A DNA stretch of 21,002 nucleotides from Owenweeksia sp964619125 (GTDB lineage Bacteria; Bacteroidota; Bacteroidia; Flavobacteriales; Schleiferiaceae): the NCBI GenBank assembly GCA_964619125.1, contig CAZUCA010000063.1, positions 1-21,002 of the forward strand, written 5' to 3'. The notes beneath the pieces are model-generated. The model was not told the origin of the DNA, did not search any database, and was given only the letters and a program-made list of their open reading frames with translations. The position numbers and the translations under genes are program-made. Positions 7,395 through 15,350 of this stretch are shown one piece after another. Numbering within the stretch: position 1 is the first letter of the stretch; each line of letters begins with the position of its first letter.

Positions 7395-8639
7395 ATGAGC
7401 AATAAAAAAGAAAACTTAAGCTGTTCCTTTTGCGGACGTGATAAGAAAGATACCAATGTGTTGATCGCTGGTATCAATGGTCACATCTGTGATCACTGCA
7501 TTCGCCAGGCCCATGGCATTGTGGTGGAAGAGATGGACATGAAGGAGAAAAAGGAGCTCAGCAAATCGCTCAAGTTGGTAAAGCCTCTCGAGATAAAAGA
7601 GTTCCTTGATCAGTATGTTATTGGTCAGGATACCGCCAAAAAAGTCCTGAGTGTGGCCGTTTACAACCACTACAAAAGGTTGATGAACGGTGGGGCCACC
7701 GATGATGTGGAGATTGAAAAGTCAAACATCATGCTGGTGGGTGAAACCGGTACCGGTAAAACCCTGCTTGCCCGCACCATTGCCCGGATGCTCAACGTGC
7801 CCTTTACCATTGTTGACGCCACCGTGCTTACCGAAGCCGGCTATGTGGGCGAGGATGTGGAAAGTATCTTAACTCGTTTGCTCCAGGCTGCCAATTACGA
7901 CCTTAAAGCGGCCGAGCGCGGTATTATCTTTATCGATGAGGTCGACAAAATCAGCCGTAAAAGTGATAATCCCAGTATTACCCGGGATGTAAGCGGGGAA
8001 GGAGTGCAGCAGGCTCTGCTGAAGTTGCTGGAAGGCACTAAGGTTAATGTGCCGCCCCAGGGTGGCCGCAAGCACCCTGACCAGAAGTTTATTGAGGTTG
8101 ACACCAGCAATATCCTATTTATTGCCGGGGGAGCCTTTGATGGCATCAGCCGTCATATCGCCAAGCGCCTCAACACGCGGTCAGTGGGATTCCACAACAG
8201 CAAGGATCGTGAGATGCTCGAACCTAGTAATATGCTGAAGTACCTCACCCCTCAGGACCTCAAGACATTTGGTCTTATCCCTGAGCTTATCGGTCGTATT
8301 CCGGTAGTGACTCACCTCGATCCTCTGGAGGAAGAAACCTTGAAGAGGATTCTTACCGAGCCTAAGAATGCCATTATAAAGCAATATGCCAAGCTCTTTG
8401 AGCTCGATGACGTAAAGCTGGTATTTAAGGAAGAGGCCCTCAACTATGTGGTAAGTAAAGCGGTGGAGTACAAGCTCGGTGCCCGGGGATTGCGCTCAAT
8501 AATTGAAACTATCCTAACGGATGCCATGTTTGAGCTTCCCAGCAGCACTGAAGATAATGATAGCTTTGAGGTGGATGAGGCCTATGCTTCCCAGAAAATG
8601 GAACGCATGTCACTCAGTGCCCTTAAGGCGGTGTCTTAG
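7395..8639 (+). CDS. clpX: ClpX, AAA+ unfoldase of the ClpXP protease
   Basis: A 414-residue unfoldase that recognises substrates, unfolds them with ATP and passes them to ClpP. The N-terminal zinc-binding domain has C10, C13, C32 and C35. The AAA+ core has Walker A GETGTGKT (116-123), pore loop GYVG (149-152), Walker B IIFIDE with D181-E182, and the PPQGGRKHP segment (220-228). The ClpP-docking loop tripeptide is VGF (264-266), the counterpart of the IGF loop, consistent with pairing with the adjacent ClpP. The GLIPELIGRIPV box and the C-terminal sensor-2 segment GARGLRSI are present. Full length and intact. It ends just before a strong bidirectional terminator. Confidence 0.97.
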   Translation: MSNKKENLSCSFCGRDKKDTNVLIAGINGHICDHCIRQAHGIVVEEMDMKEKKELSKSLKLVKPLEIKEFLDQYVIGQDTAKKVLSVAVYNHYKRLMNGGATDDVEIEKSNIMLVGETGTGKTLLARTIARMLNVPFTIVDATVLTEAGYVGEDVESILTRLLQAANYDLKAAERGIIFIDEVDKISRKSDNPSITRDVSGEGVQQALLKLLEGTKVNVPPQGGRKHPDQKFIEVDTSNILFIAGGAFDGISRHIAKRLNTRSVGFHNSKDREMLEPSNMLKYLTPQDLKTFGLIPELIGRIPVVTHLDPLEEETLKRILTEPKNAIIKQYAKLFELDDVKLVFKEEALNYVVSKAVEYKLGARGLRSIIETILTDAMFELPSSTEDNDSFEVDEAYASQKMERMSLSALKAVS

Positions 8640-8668
8640 CCAGGCACAGCTATTTTTAGAGAAAATAC

Positions 8669-8697
8669 AAAAGCCCCGACCGATGTCGGGGTTTTTT
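8669..8697. terminator. Bidirectional intrinsic terminator between clpX and folA
   Basis: A stem of CCCCGAC (8674-8680) with GTCGGGG (8685-8691), extended by A-T pairs, CGAT loop. It is followed by six T on the plus strand (serving clpX) and by TTTT on the minus strand (serving folA). The folA stop codon (8696-8698) overlaps the plus-strand T-run. The stem core is the same as in the terminator at 3786-3819. Confidence 0.9.
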
Positions 8698-9181
8698 ATT
8701 TTTTGCGGTAACGGATGAAGTCAAAGGCGTATTGATGGCGCTCATCCTGGGGGTGGTGCTCCCGCCACTCTTCCTGCCACCACTCTTCTTCCATGGCGGG
8801 AAAGTAAGTGTCGCCGTCAAATTCGTGCTTAACGATGGTCAGCTCGATGGTGTCGGCCATTTCCATGGACTGCTCGTAAATTTTACCACCGCCGATTATA
8901 AAGGGCTGTGAGTCGCCTTCGGCCTTTTGGATGGCTTCTTTCAGGGTGTGCACAATGATACAGCCCGGAGCCTTAAAATCGGCCTGGCGGGTAATAACAA
9001 TATTGGTGCGATGTGGGAGGGGCTTGCCCATGCTTTCATAGGTTCGGCGCCCCATAATCACATGGTGGCCTTTGGTAAGCTCCTTAAAGTGCTTCAGGTC
9101 ATCCGGCAGGTGCCAGATGAGGTCGTTGTCCTTACCGATTACACGGTTTTCGGCCATGGCGGCGATGAGAGTCAGGTTCAT
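8696..9181 (-). CDS. folA: Dihydrofolate reductase
   Basis: A 161-residue enzyme reducing dihydrofolate to tetrahydrofolate with NADPH. The N-terminus MNLTLIAAMAENRVIG is the family's first strand and loop. The active-site segment is WHLPDDLKHFK, with acidic D28 at the position of E. coli Asp27. MGRRTYESMG (44-53) is the NADPH-binding motif, and FIIGGGKIYEQ matches the conserved GG-x-x-Y-x. The length is that of chromosomal DHFR. It is the trimethoprim target, and nothing in the visible motifs suggests a resistant plasmid type. It lies on the same strand as thyA but is separated from it by an unrelated 1.5-kb gene. Confidence 0.95.
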   Translation of the reverse strand: MNLTLIAAMAENRVIGKDNDLIWHLPDDLKHFKELTKGHHVIMGRRTYESMGKPLPHRTNIVITRQADFKAPGCIIVHTLKEAIQKAEGDSQPFIIGGGKIYEQSMEMADTIELTIVKHEFDGDTYFPAMEEEWWQEEWREHHPQDERHQYAFDFIRYRKK

Positions 9182-9239
9182 AAGTGAGAGTCTAATGCAA
9201 GGACCAAGATAAAATCATTTTGCGTGACCGATAGCACTT

Positions 9240-9371
9240 TTAGCCCTGAGTGGCAAAATATATTCGAGCCTTATAACGATGCCCTGCAACGAGCGTGGAA
9301 TTAACCAGGATGTAGCCGGCAAATAAGGGCACACCACCGCCTTGGTCATTGCTGACCCCGGCTGTTACATA
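9240..9371 (-). other. Protein-like in-frame stretch beyond the stop of the 504-residue gene
   Basis: Reading on in the same frame past the TAG at 9372-9374 gives 43 sense codons before a TAA at 9240-9242. The translation starts YVTAGVSNDQGGG and includes VPLFAGYILVN and HRYKARIYFA, so it looks like real protein rather than noise. It has no start codon of its own. It could be a decayed gene remnant, part of a dispersed repeat, or chance. The last unit of the upstream protein appears to close before the TAG, which argues against a simple nonsense mutation. Confidence 0.3.
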
Positions 9372-10886
9372 CTACTCCTTTTTACCCATGTGGAGCACCA
9401 TCTCGGGCGCTGATTTACAGGGTCTTTCTTCCCAGGTGGCTGGATGCAAATCTGAAATCTGGCTGAGCGCATCGATCACCAGGAAGGTGATGTTGGAGTT
9501 TATTATTGCAAGCACCTCCTCAGCACCGGCCCCATTTTCCTTAGCCTCCTGATAGGCATCGTACATGGGGTCATGAGACTGGACGAATGGATCAATCGTG
9601 ATAAGCCGGCCTTTTTCATCTATCTGCAGTTTGATGCCGATATAGCCTTCTATGGAGCCGATATCTATTCCAAAAACCTGATGAGCAATATTATATTTTG
9701 TTGCTGGCCCGGCCGGGTTCGAAAAACGATCATCCGTCAGATCAACGCCGTATTCTTTTAAGAGGTAGTCCCTTACTTCTTCTGCAATAAAACTTACACT
9801 GCACTCGCCCAGGCTATCATCCTCCGGGCACATTAAATGCCTGGCGGGCATATAACTCCGTTTAAGGCGGCGGGTAGTGCGCTCATCAAAGTAGTAGTGG
9901 TCATTAAAAAGACTATCAAGAGTGCCCTGTCCGGGTTGAGCCCAGTAACCAAACTTCTTGCTTTTGTCGATTCCGCTTTGGGTAATCACATCCTGCATAT
10001 ACTTCATGAAATGCTTGTACTGGTGAAAATCGCTGGCCGATTCCACCAGGTTGTTCAGGAAGGCGGTAGTGTCGCCATACTTCAGTATTTCGGTGGCCAT
10101 TTCCTGAAAGAAGTGACGGCGATGAGGAGCACTCATAAAGTGATCGTAGGTATAGTTGATCCGGATGTTTTTGTTGGAATAGCGGCCATAGTTTACCAGG
10201 TTGCCGCCTCTCAGTCTGCCGAAGCGCAGGGCTATTGAGTCATTCACTTTTTTCATTCCACGGGTTACCGGCGACTTGAAACGTACCCCGATATACTGGC
10301 CGCTATGGGTAAGTATGACATCCATATCACTGTAGGCCTGCATTTCCCTGAAGTGTAAATCTCCGATTACCGCTTGCAAGGCATCTAATAAACACGATCG
10401 CTGGCCTATGGCATTAAAGTTCTGGCAAAGTGGTTTGGTGGGGAGATCGTCGGTTTCCCGCCAGTCCACTTCCTCCTGAGAGGGGACCTCAAACTGAAAC
10501 TGCAGAGTGAAAAGATCATTACCGCCTGGAGCTGGCAGTAGTTTTTCATCTAAAAGCTGAATCCATTCCCTTACCTCATCTTCCAGTATGGTGGTATAGC
10601 GTGAATCAAGACTGCGAATACGTAAGCTGCCATCATCCTTTACTTTGATGGTGGCGGTAACGGTTTCATTACTGTAAAAGCCCAGTTTTTTTGAGATGTA
10701 GCGACATGACTTATCGATAAAGGCAGACAGTGCCTCCTGGCTGCAGTTCCTAACTTCATCCGGATCGCTCAGTTTTTCCTGGCAAAGTTTGAAGATCGGG
10801 GCAGCGTCGTCAGTGGGGGTGTTAGCAAAGCTGAAAAAGCTGGTAAATAGCAGGCAAAGCAATGCTGATAAGGCTTTGGTTGGCAT
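9372..10886 (-). CDS. Exported protein of unknown function, apparently three degenerate TonB_C-like units
   Basis: A 504-residue protein with a signal peptide (about 1-21, ending FSFANT). I do not recognise a named family. Three segments each open with a Cys pair: C35/C48, C154/C165 and C353/C362. Unit 1 (about 29-135) follows the plan of the Bacteroidota TonB C-terminal-like domain: PIFKLC, then NCSQEALSAFI, then strand patterns VTATIKVKDDGS and LQFQFEVP. Units 2 (about 152-250) and 3 (about 350-504) share the Cys-pair start and, in unit 3, the YIGIKLQIDEKGRL strand and an ATWEERP segment. There is no transmembrane anchor or proline-rich linker, so it is not a working TonB energy transducer. 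It sits between thyA and folA on the same strand, 88 bases after thyA, without a clear terminator between. The link to nucleotide metabolism is unexplained. Confidence 0.72.
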   Translation of the reverse strand: MPTKALSALLCLLFTSFFSFANTPTDDAAPIFKLCQEKLSDPDEVRNCSQEALSAFIDKSCRYISKKLGFYSNETVTATIKVKDDGSLRIRSLDSRYTTILEDEVREWIQLLDEKLLPAPGGNDLFTLQFQFEVPSQEEVDWRETDDLPTKPLCQNFNAIGQRSCLLDALQAVIGDLHFREMQAYSDMDVILTHSGQYIGVRFKSPVTRGMKKVNDSIALRFGRLRGGNLVNYGRYSNKNIRINYTYDHFMSAPHRRHFFQEMATEILKYGDTTAFLNNLVESASDFHQYKHFMKYMQDVITQSGIDKSKKFGYWAQPGQGTLDSLFNDHYYFDERTTRRLKRSYMPARHLMCPEDDSLGECSVSFIAEEVRDYLLKEYGVDLTDDRFSNPAGPATKYNIAHQVFGIDIGSIEGYIGIKLQIDEKGRLITIDPFVQSHDPMYDAYQEAKENGAGAEEVLAIINSNITFLVIDALSQISDLHPATWEERPCKSAPEMVLHMGKKE

Positions 10887-10974
10887 GGCTGATAATTATT
10901 GCGCCTGTCGGAAAGCTAAAATTTTCTACAGGCTCATGGTTCAATAGCGAGCCCAAGAAAAGAAAATTATCCGA

Positions 10975-11880
10975 CTATACTGCCACCGGTGCCTTTATGG
11001 CCGGATGGGGATCGTAATTCAGCAATTCAAAATCTTCGTAGCGGAAACTGAAAATGTCCTTAACCCCGGGGTTGATCTTCATTTCCGGCAGTGAACGTAA
11101 CTCCCGGCTGAGTTGTTCCCGGCTTTGCTCCAGGTGATTGCTGTAGAGATGAGCATCGCCCAGGGTGTGGACAAAGTCACCGTATTCCAAATCGCACACC
11201 TGCGCAATCATCATGGTAAGCAGGGCATAGGAGGCAATGTTAAAAGGAACGCCCAGAAAAATATCAGCACTGCGCTGGTAAAGCTGGCAGCTCAACTTGC
11301 CCTCGGCCACGTAAAACTGAAAGAGGGTGTGGCAGGGCGGCAGGCCTGATTTGGCCATCACCGGCACGTCTTTAGGGTTCCATGCGCTTACTAACAGCCG
11401 CCGCGAATTGGGCTTGGTTTTAATATCTTCAATCAGCTGGCTGATCTGGTCCACCCCTTCAAAGTTTCGCCATTGGCGGCCATAAACCGGACCGAGTTCA
11501 CCCCACCGGGCGGCAAAATCATCTTCTGCCACAATGCGGTTCTTGAAGCGAGCCAGTTCCTCCTTCCAGCCCTGGCTGTATTTTGGATATTTGCCAGTCA
11601 GCCCATTTTCATTGAGGTAATTCTGAAAGGGCCATTCATTCCAGATATTAACCCCGTTTTGCACCAGGTACTGAATGTTGGTGTCGCCTTGTAAAAACCA
11701 GAGCAGTTCGTGAATAATGCTTTTTAAATGCACCTTTTTGGTGGTTACCAGGGGAAAGCCCGCCTGGAGATCAAAGCGCATTTGATGTCCGAAAACAGAT
11801 AGGGTGCCGGTACCGGTACGATCACCTTTCTGCACTCCTTCCTTGAGTACGCGCTGCATTAATTCATGATACTGCCTCAT
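10975..11880 (-). CDS. thyA: Thymidylate synthase
   Basis: A 301-residue enzyme that methylates dUMP to dTMP, turning methylene-tetrahydrofolate into dihydrofolate, which FolA recycles. Catalytic C183 is in GLPPCHTLFQFYV. The dUMP-phosphate and nucleotide motifs GDRTGTGT (19-26), RSADIFLGVPFN and HTLGDAHLYSN are intact, and it ends in the usual KAPVAV. It is about 37 residues longer than the 264-residue E. coli type. The extra length is an insert at about 84-125, after the WNEW segment, as known from Lactobacillus-type ThyA. It is probably transcribed from the TATTTTTG box at 11898-11905. Confidence 0.96.
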   Translation of the reverse strand: MRQYHELMQRVLKEGVQKGDRTGTGTLSVFGHQMRFDLQAGFPLVTTKKVHLKSIIHELLWFLQGDTNIQYLVQNGVNIWNEWPFQNYLNENGLTGKYPKYSQGWKEELARFKNRIVAEDDFAARWGELGPVYGRQWRNFEGVDQISQLIEDIKTKPNSRRLLVSAWNPKDVPVMAKSGLPPCHTLFQFYVAEGKLSCQLYQRSADIFLGVPFNIASYALLTMMIAQVCDLEYGDFVHTLGDAHLYSNHLEQSREQLSRELRSLPEMKINPGVKDIFSFRYEDFELLNYDPHPAIKAPVAV

Positions 11881-11897
11881 AGTTCTAGCTGAAAGCT

Positions 11898-11905
11898 CAA
11901 AAATA
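11898..11905 (-). promoter_or_regulatory. -7 box (TATTTTTG) upstream of thyA
   Basis: An exact TAnnTTTG match on the minus strand, ending 17 bases before the thyA ATG. No clear TTTG at -33. Confidence 0.45.
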
Positions 11906-11990
11906 AAATTGCGGGGGGATTAATTGAGTTTCCCGGGACATTACTTTTCCAATTTATGTTAACTACTACCTCTCAGGGGGGCTCAATGCT

Positions 11991-11998
11991 TATTTTTG
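11991..11998 (+). promoter_or_regulatory. -7 box (TATTTTTG) upstream of the small PH-like gene
   Basis: An exact TAnnTTTG match ending 20 bases before the ATG at 12019. It is the same octamer as the divergent thyA box about 90 bases away. No clear -33 element. Confidence 0.45.
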
Positions 11999-12018
11999 CC
12001 CGCTAAAGATTTACAAGC

Positions 12019-12411
12019 ATGAATTGGAAAAAACTTATTCTGCTGCTGGTGGTACTGATGCCCTCGATTTTCTTTTTGACTAAGGCCTTTAGCAGTAATG
12101 CCGCTAAAACAGAAGGTTCCAGGCTGGAGATTACCGGGGCTGGAGGTTTTGAGGTAGCTTACGCCGATATAGATTCCCTTCAGTTGGTGGATGAATTGCC
12201 GGATCTGGCCGGCACCGGGGGCTTTTCCTTGGGCTGGATAAAGAAGGGTAACTTTATTCGCCGGGCTGATCAAAAGGAGATAAGGGTGGTGAAGAACGAT
12301 GAGGGTCCTTTTATTTTTCTGGTGGACGGTGAGTTTGAAGCTTACTTTAACCTGTCTGCGGCGGCAGCCACTCAAAATCTGTACAATAAGATAGCAGGGG
12401 AGCGAAACTAA
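12019..12411 (+). CDS. Small membrane-anchored protein, probable bacterial PH-like domain
   Basis: A 130-residue protein. Residues 5-25 form one hydrophobic segment after MNWKK, which serves as a membrane anchor or uncleaved signal. The rest (about 33-128) is a compact beta-rich domain. Its order of strand patterns, including FEVAYADIDSLQLVDELPD, a glycine-rich GTGGFSLGWIKKGNF, IRVVKNDEGPFIFL and a final helix AATQNLYNKI, resembles the bacterial PH (bPH_5-like) family. The function is unknown. It is alone on the plus strand between the divergent thyA and the convergent proline operon. An opposite-strand frame of similar length exists, but this strand was chosen for its hydrophobic anchor, upstream -7 box and ordered strand pattern. 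Confidence 0.65.
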   Translation: MNWKKLILLLVVLMPSIFFLTKAFSSNAAKTEGSRLEITGAGGFEVAYADIDSLQLVDELPDLAGTGGFSLGWIKKGNFIRRADQKEIRVVKNDEGPFIFLVDGEFEAYFNLSAAAATQNLYNKIAGERN

Positions 12412-12440
12412 AAAAGCCGCCCGGGTACATTCCGGACGGC
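12410..12440 (-). terminator. Intrinsic terminator after proA
   Basis: A stem of 12416-12424 with 12432-12440, one mismatch in nine pairs, 7-base loop, followed on the minus strand by six T. It lies 27 bases past the proA stop and touches the stop codon of the convergent plus-strand gene. On the plus strand no T-run follows, so it mainly serves the proline operon. Confidence 0.8.
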
Positions 12441-12467
12441 CTTCTGACTTAGATCAATAACTGATCA

Positions 12468-13667
12468 CTATTCACGGATCTGGCCATTGCCAAATACATA
12501 ATATTTGTTGGTTACCAGTTGCTCCAGTCCCAATGGTCCGCGGTGGTGTAGCTTGTCAGTGCTGATAGCCAATTCGGCGCCAACTCCCATCTGGCCACCG
12601 TCGGTAAAACGGGTGGAGGCATTATGATAAACCGCGGCGCTGTCAACTTGTTCCATAAACTTAGCGGCCTTCTCCTGGTCGCTGGTGAGGATAGTAGCTG
12701 AGTGTCCGCCACTGTAATGGTTTATCTTTTCGATGGCTTCATCAAGGCCTGATACCTGCGCTATCATGGCTTTCAGGGCCAGAAACTCCTCGTACCAGGT
12801 ATCTTCCGAAGGTATGTCGCCTGCATCGGATAAGTGCTGCTTTACCGGGCCATCGGCTATCAGTTCTACCTGATGGCCTTTCAGTTCCGCCGCCAGGTCT
12901 TTTAGTTTTTCATCCAGCTGCGGGAGATTGGCACTAACCAAAATTTTATCGAGAGCATTGCAGCCGCTGATCTTATCGGTCTTGGCGTTTACAATCACCT
13001 TTTTGGCCTTCTCCCAATCGGCATCTTCAGCCACATAGGCAAAGTTGTTGCCGCGGCCGCTTACCAAAACGGCGCATTGGGCGTGCTCCTTCACAAACTG
13101 GATCAGGCGTTCGCCTCCACGGGGCACAATCAGGTCGAGTTTCTGACTCGGGTTTTTCAAAAAGGCCTGGGTTTCTTCACGGTTCAGGGTGAAGAGTTCA
13201 ATCCAATCACGGCTCAGGCCATTAGCCCCCAGGGCCTCATGCCAGCATTCCACCAGGGCTTTATTACTGTTAATGGCCTCTTTGCCGCCCTTCAAAAGAA
13301 TTTTTGAGTTGGCTTTAAAGGCCAGTACGGCGGCTTCAATGGTTACATCCGGTCTGGATTCATAAATGATCATGATAGTGCCGAAGGGTGCCGTGCGGTT
13401 GATGATTTCCAGGCCGTTGTCCAGCTCACGGCGTGAGATGGTTTTACCCACCGGATCTTCCTGGTCACGCACTTCCTGTACGGCCTTAATCATGCCATCT
13501 ACCTTGGCATCATTTACCACCAGGCGGTCGTAGAGGGCCTGGTCATCGCGCTGAAAAGCTTCCAGGTCAGCTTTGTTGGCCGCCAGGATATTAGCGCGAT
13601 TTTTATCGATGATTTCAATCATCGAATCCAAAACCTTATTTTTTATATCAGTACTTAAAAGTTGCAT
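12468..13667 (-). CDS. proA: Gamma-glutamyl phosphate reductase (glutamate-5-semialdehyde dehydrogenase)
   Basis: A 399-residue enzyme for the second step of proline synthesis, reducing glutamyl-5-phosphate with NADPH to glutamate-5-semialdehyde. The catalytic cysteine is C236 in KISGCNALDK, and the cofactor-side motif YESRPDVTIEAA starts at 102. LLKGGKEA (about 124-131) and PRGGERLIQF (182-191) are the other family blocks. The length is slightly under the usual 410-420 but no motif is missing. It is the last gene of the operon, 47 bases after proB, and ends before a terminator. A second reading frame in the same region is a shadow. Confidence 0.95.
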   Translation of the reverse strand: MQLLSTDIKNKVLDSMIEIIDKNRANILAANKADLEAFQRDDQALYDRLVVNDAKVDGMIKAVQEVRDQEDPVGKTISRRELDNGLEIINRTAPFGTIMIIYESRPDVTIEAAVLAFKANSKILLKGGKEAINSNKALVECWHEALGANGLSRDWIELFTLNREETQAFLKNPSQKLDLIVPRGGERLIQFVKEHAQCAVLVSGRGNNFAYVAEDADWEKAKKVIVNAKTDKISGCNALDKILVSANLPQLDEKLKDLAAELKGHQVELIADGPVKQHLSDAGDIPSEDTWYEEFLALKAMIAQVSGLDEAIEKINHYSGGHSATILTSDQEKAAKFMEQVDSAAVYHNASTRFTDGGQMGVGAELAISTDKLHHRGPLGLEQLVTNKYYVFGNGQIRE

Positions 13668-13714
13668 TTGTGTTTTTTAAAGAATTCTAATTATCGGTGA
13701 CAGTCTGCCCGCTC

Positions 13715-14503
13715 TTAATTAGTGATCCGGGTGCCCACTTCCCTGCCATTAACGATATCGATAATCACGTTGTCGCGCTTACCGTTAGCGATGTAGGTGG
13801 GAATATTTTTGCGGGCAGTTTCCTTGGCCACGCCCAGCTTTGATTCCATACCGCCCCGGCCTTCGGCTTCACCTTTATCTGACGACTGGATAAAGTGTTC
13901 CACCTTCTGGTCGGCAGTTACATGGCTGATCTTCTTGCTGTCCTCATCATCGGGATGGCCGTCAAACAGTCCATCCGTGTCGGTCAGCAAAATCAGCATA
14001 TCGGCATCGATTAGTTCAGCCACCAGGCTGGCCAGCTCATCATTGTCTGAAAACATAGACATTGACAGCGAAACGGCATCATCTTCATTGGCGATCGGTA
14101 TCACTCCCTCAGAGAGCAGACCCTCATAGCAGTTGATCATATTTTCACGGTGCTTACCGGGGTCAAAATCACGCTTGGTGGCCAGTACCTGGGCACAGCG
14201 CATACCATAATCGTGGAAGATGCTGTAGTAGTGGCGCATCATCCGGGGCTGGCCCACGGCCGAAAATACCTGGCGGCGGGTGGTCTTGTCCTCAATTTCC
14301 ACCCCATTGCCCATCACTTCCATGCCGGCGATCACCGAACCCGATGATACCAGCACGGACATAATATCGCGTTCATAGAGGTAGGCAATCTGGTCTACCA
14401 GTTTTTTGAGAATTGGCCCTACAATGCGATTGTCCTTATTGGTCATCACATTGGTACCCACTTTTATTACTACTCTTTTCTTTCGAAATTCCGTTTTAGG
14501 CAT
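13715..14503 (-). CDS. proB: Glutamate 5-kinase, short form without PUA domain
   Basis: A 262-residue enzyme for the first step of proline synthesis, phosphorylating glutamate with ATP. The amino-acid-kinase fold shows KRVVIKVGTNV at the N-terminus, VLVSSGSVIAG, ANEDDAVS and the DTDGLFDG nucleotide/substrate segment, then GRGGMESKLGVAKE near the end. E. coli ProB (367 residues) carries a C-terminal PUA domain. Here the protein stops after the kinase domain, as in several known short ProB forms. ATG 14503 was chosen over the open frame to 14533 because MPKTEFRKKRVVIKVG gives the usual short lead. This ATG overlaps the end of proC by 8 bases, implying translational coupling. Confidence 0.92.
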   Translation of the reverse strand: MPKTEFRKKRVVIKVGTNVMTNKDNRIVGPILKKLVDQIAYLYERDIMSVLVSSGSVIAGMEVMGNGVEIEDKTTRRQVFSAVGQPRMMRHYYSIFHDYGMRCAQVLATKRDFDPGKHRENMINCYEGLLSEGVIPIANEDDAVSLSMSMFSDNDELASLVAELIDADMLILLTDTDGLFDGHPDDEDSKKISHVTADQKVEHFIQSSDKGEAEGRGGMESKLGVAKETARKNIPTYIANGKRDNVIIDIVNGREVGTRITN

Positions 14504-15311
14504 CGCTGTATTCTTTTCCAAGTTCAACGGCACGGTTAAAGGCAGCGTAGGCCGCTTCCTTAATCAGCTCTTTCACATTGTTGTCTTCCATCGAATCAAG
14601 GGCCGCACGGGTAGTGCCGCCTTTGGAAGCTACCCGGTCCATCCAGGTATTGGGATCCAGGTCGGTAGAATTAAAAAGTTCTACGGCCCCTTTAAAGGTT
14701 TGTCCTACCAGTACTTTGGAGTCATGCTCGGAGAAGCCCATTTTAAGAGCGGCCTCGAGCATTGATTGCATAAAGTAAAATATGTAGGCAGGCCCGCTAC
14801 CCGAAATACCGGTTGAAGCGTCAATGTCAGCTTCGGTATCGAGGCGCACCGAACGGCCGGTGGTATCGAGGAGGTTTTCTATGGTACTTAGCTCCAGCCG
14901 CGAAACTTCATCAGAAGCGGTAAAGGAGGTGAGGCCGGTACCTACCTGCGCCGGCAGGTTGGGCATTGCTCTTACAATTTTGTCGACTCCCAGACCTTTT
15001 TTCATGGCGGCAATGGTAACTCCAGCCATAATAGAGATAATGATCTGCCCCTCGCTTACCAGCGGTTGCATCTCGTCCATCAATGATTCGGCATGATAAG
15101 GTTTGACGGCGATAAAAATGACATCGGCCTTGGGAACACATTTGCCGAGGTCCTCATACACATCAAAATGGCTGCGTTTGCGGAGCTCTTCAGTTTTTTC
15201 CTTGGCACTATCCAGGATCATCATGTCCCGGTTTTTCAAAAATTTTGATTTCGCTATGGCTTCAGCGTAGGTTAAACCCATGTTGCCTGCGCCAATCACA
15301 AGAACTTTCAT
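14496..15311 (-). CDS. proC: Pyrroline-5-carboxylate reductase
   Basis: A 271-residue enzyme for the final step of proline synthesis, reducing pyrroline-5-carboxylate with NAD(P)H. The Rossmann motif GAGNMG is at 7-12, and the AVKPYH segment at 68-73 contacts the cofactor. The family's MAGVTI (95-100), RAMPN (114-118), GSGPAY (171-176) and ASKGGTTRAAL (228-238) blocks are all present. It is the first gene of the operon. The 253-base region upstream (15312-15564) has no gene. It holds a small perfect hairpin at 15338-15350 (GGGGA/TCCCC) and no exact TAnnTTTG box that I could find. Confidence 0.95.
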   Translation of the reverse strand: MKVLVIGAGNMGLTYAEAIAKSKFLKNRDMMILDSAKEKTEELRKRSHFDVYEDLGKCVPKADVIFIAVKPYHAESLMDEMQPLVSEGQIIISIMAGVTIAAMKKGLGVDKIVRAMPNLPAQVGTGLTSFTASDEVSRLELSTIENLLDTTGRSVRLDTEADIDASTGISGSGPAYIFYFMQSMLEAALKMGFSEHDSKVLVGQTFKGAVELFNSTDLDPNTWMDRVASKGGTTRAALDSMEDNNVKELIKEAAYAAFNRAVELGKEYSDA

Positions 15312-15337
15312 TTTTCTCTTTGTTGTGATTAATTTCC

Positions 15338-15350
15338 GGGGATTGTCCCC
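15338..15350 (-). promoter_or_regulatory. Small GC hairpin in the region upstream of proC
   Basis: A perfect 5-bp inverted repeat (15338-15342 with 15346-15350) with a 3-base loop, 26 bases before the proC start. No T-run follows. It may be an operator or leader structure, or chance. Confidence 0.2.

Noticed and set aside
11983..12375. 130-codon minus-strand frame opposite the small PH-like gene
   Set aside because: Its composition is basic and Gln/His-rich with no signal or domain. The plus-strand frame has an anchor, ordered strands and an upstream -7 box.
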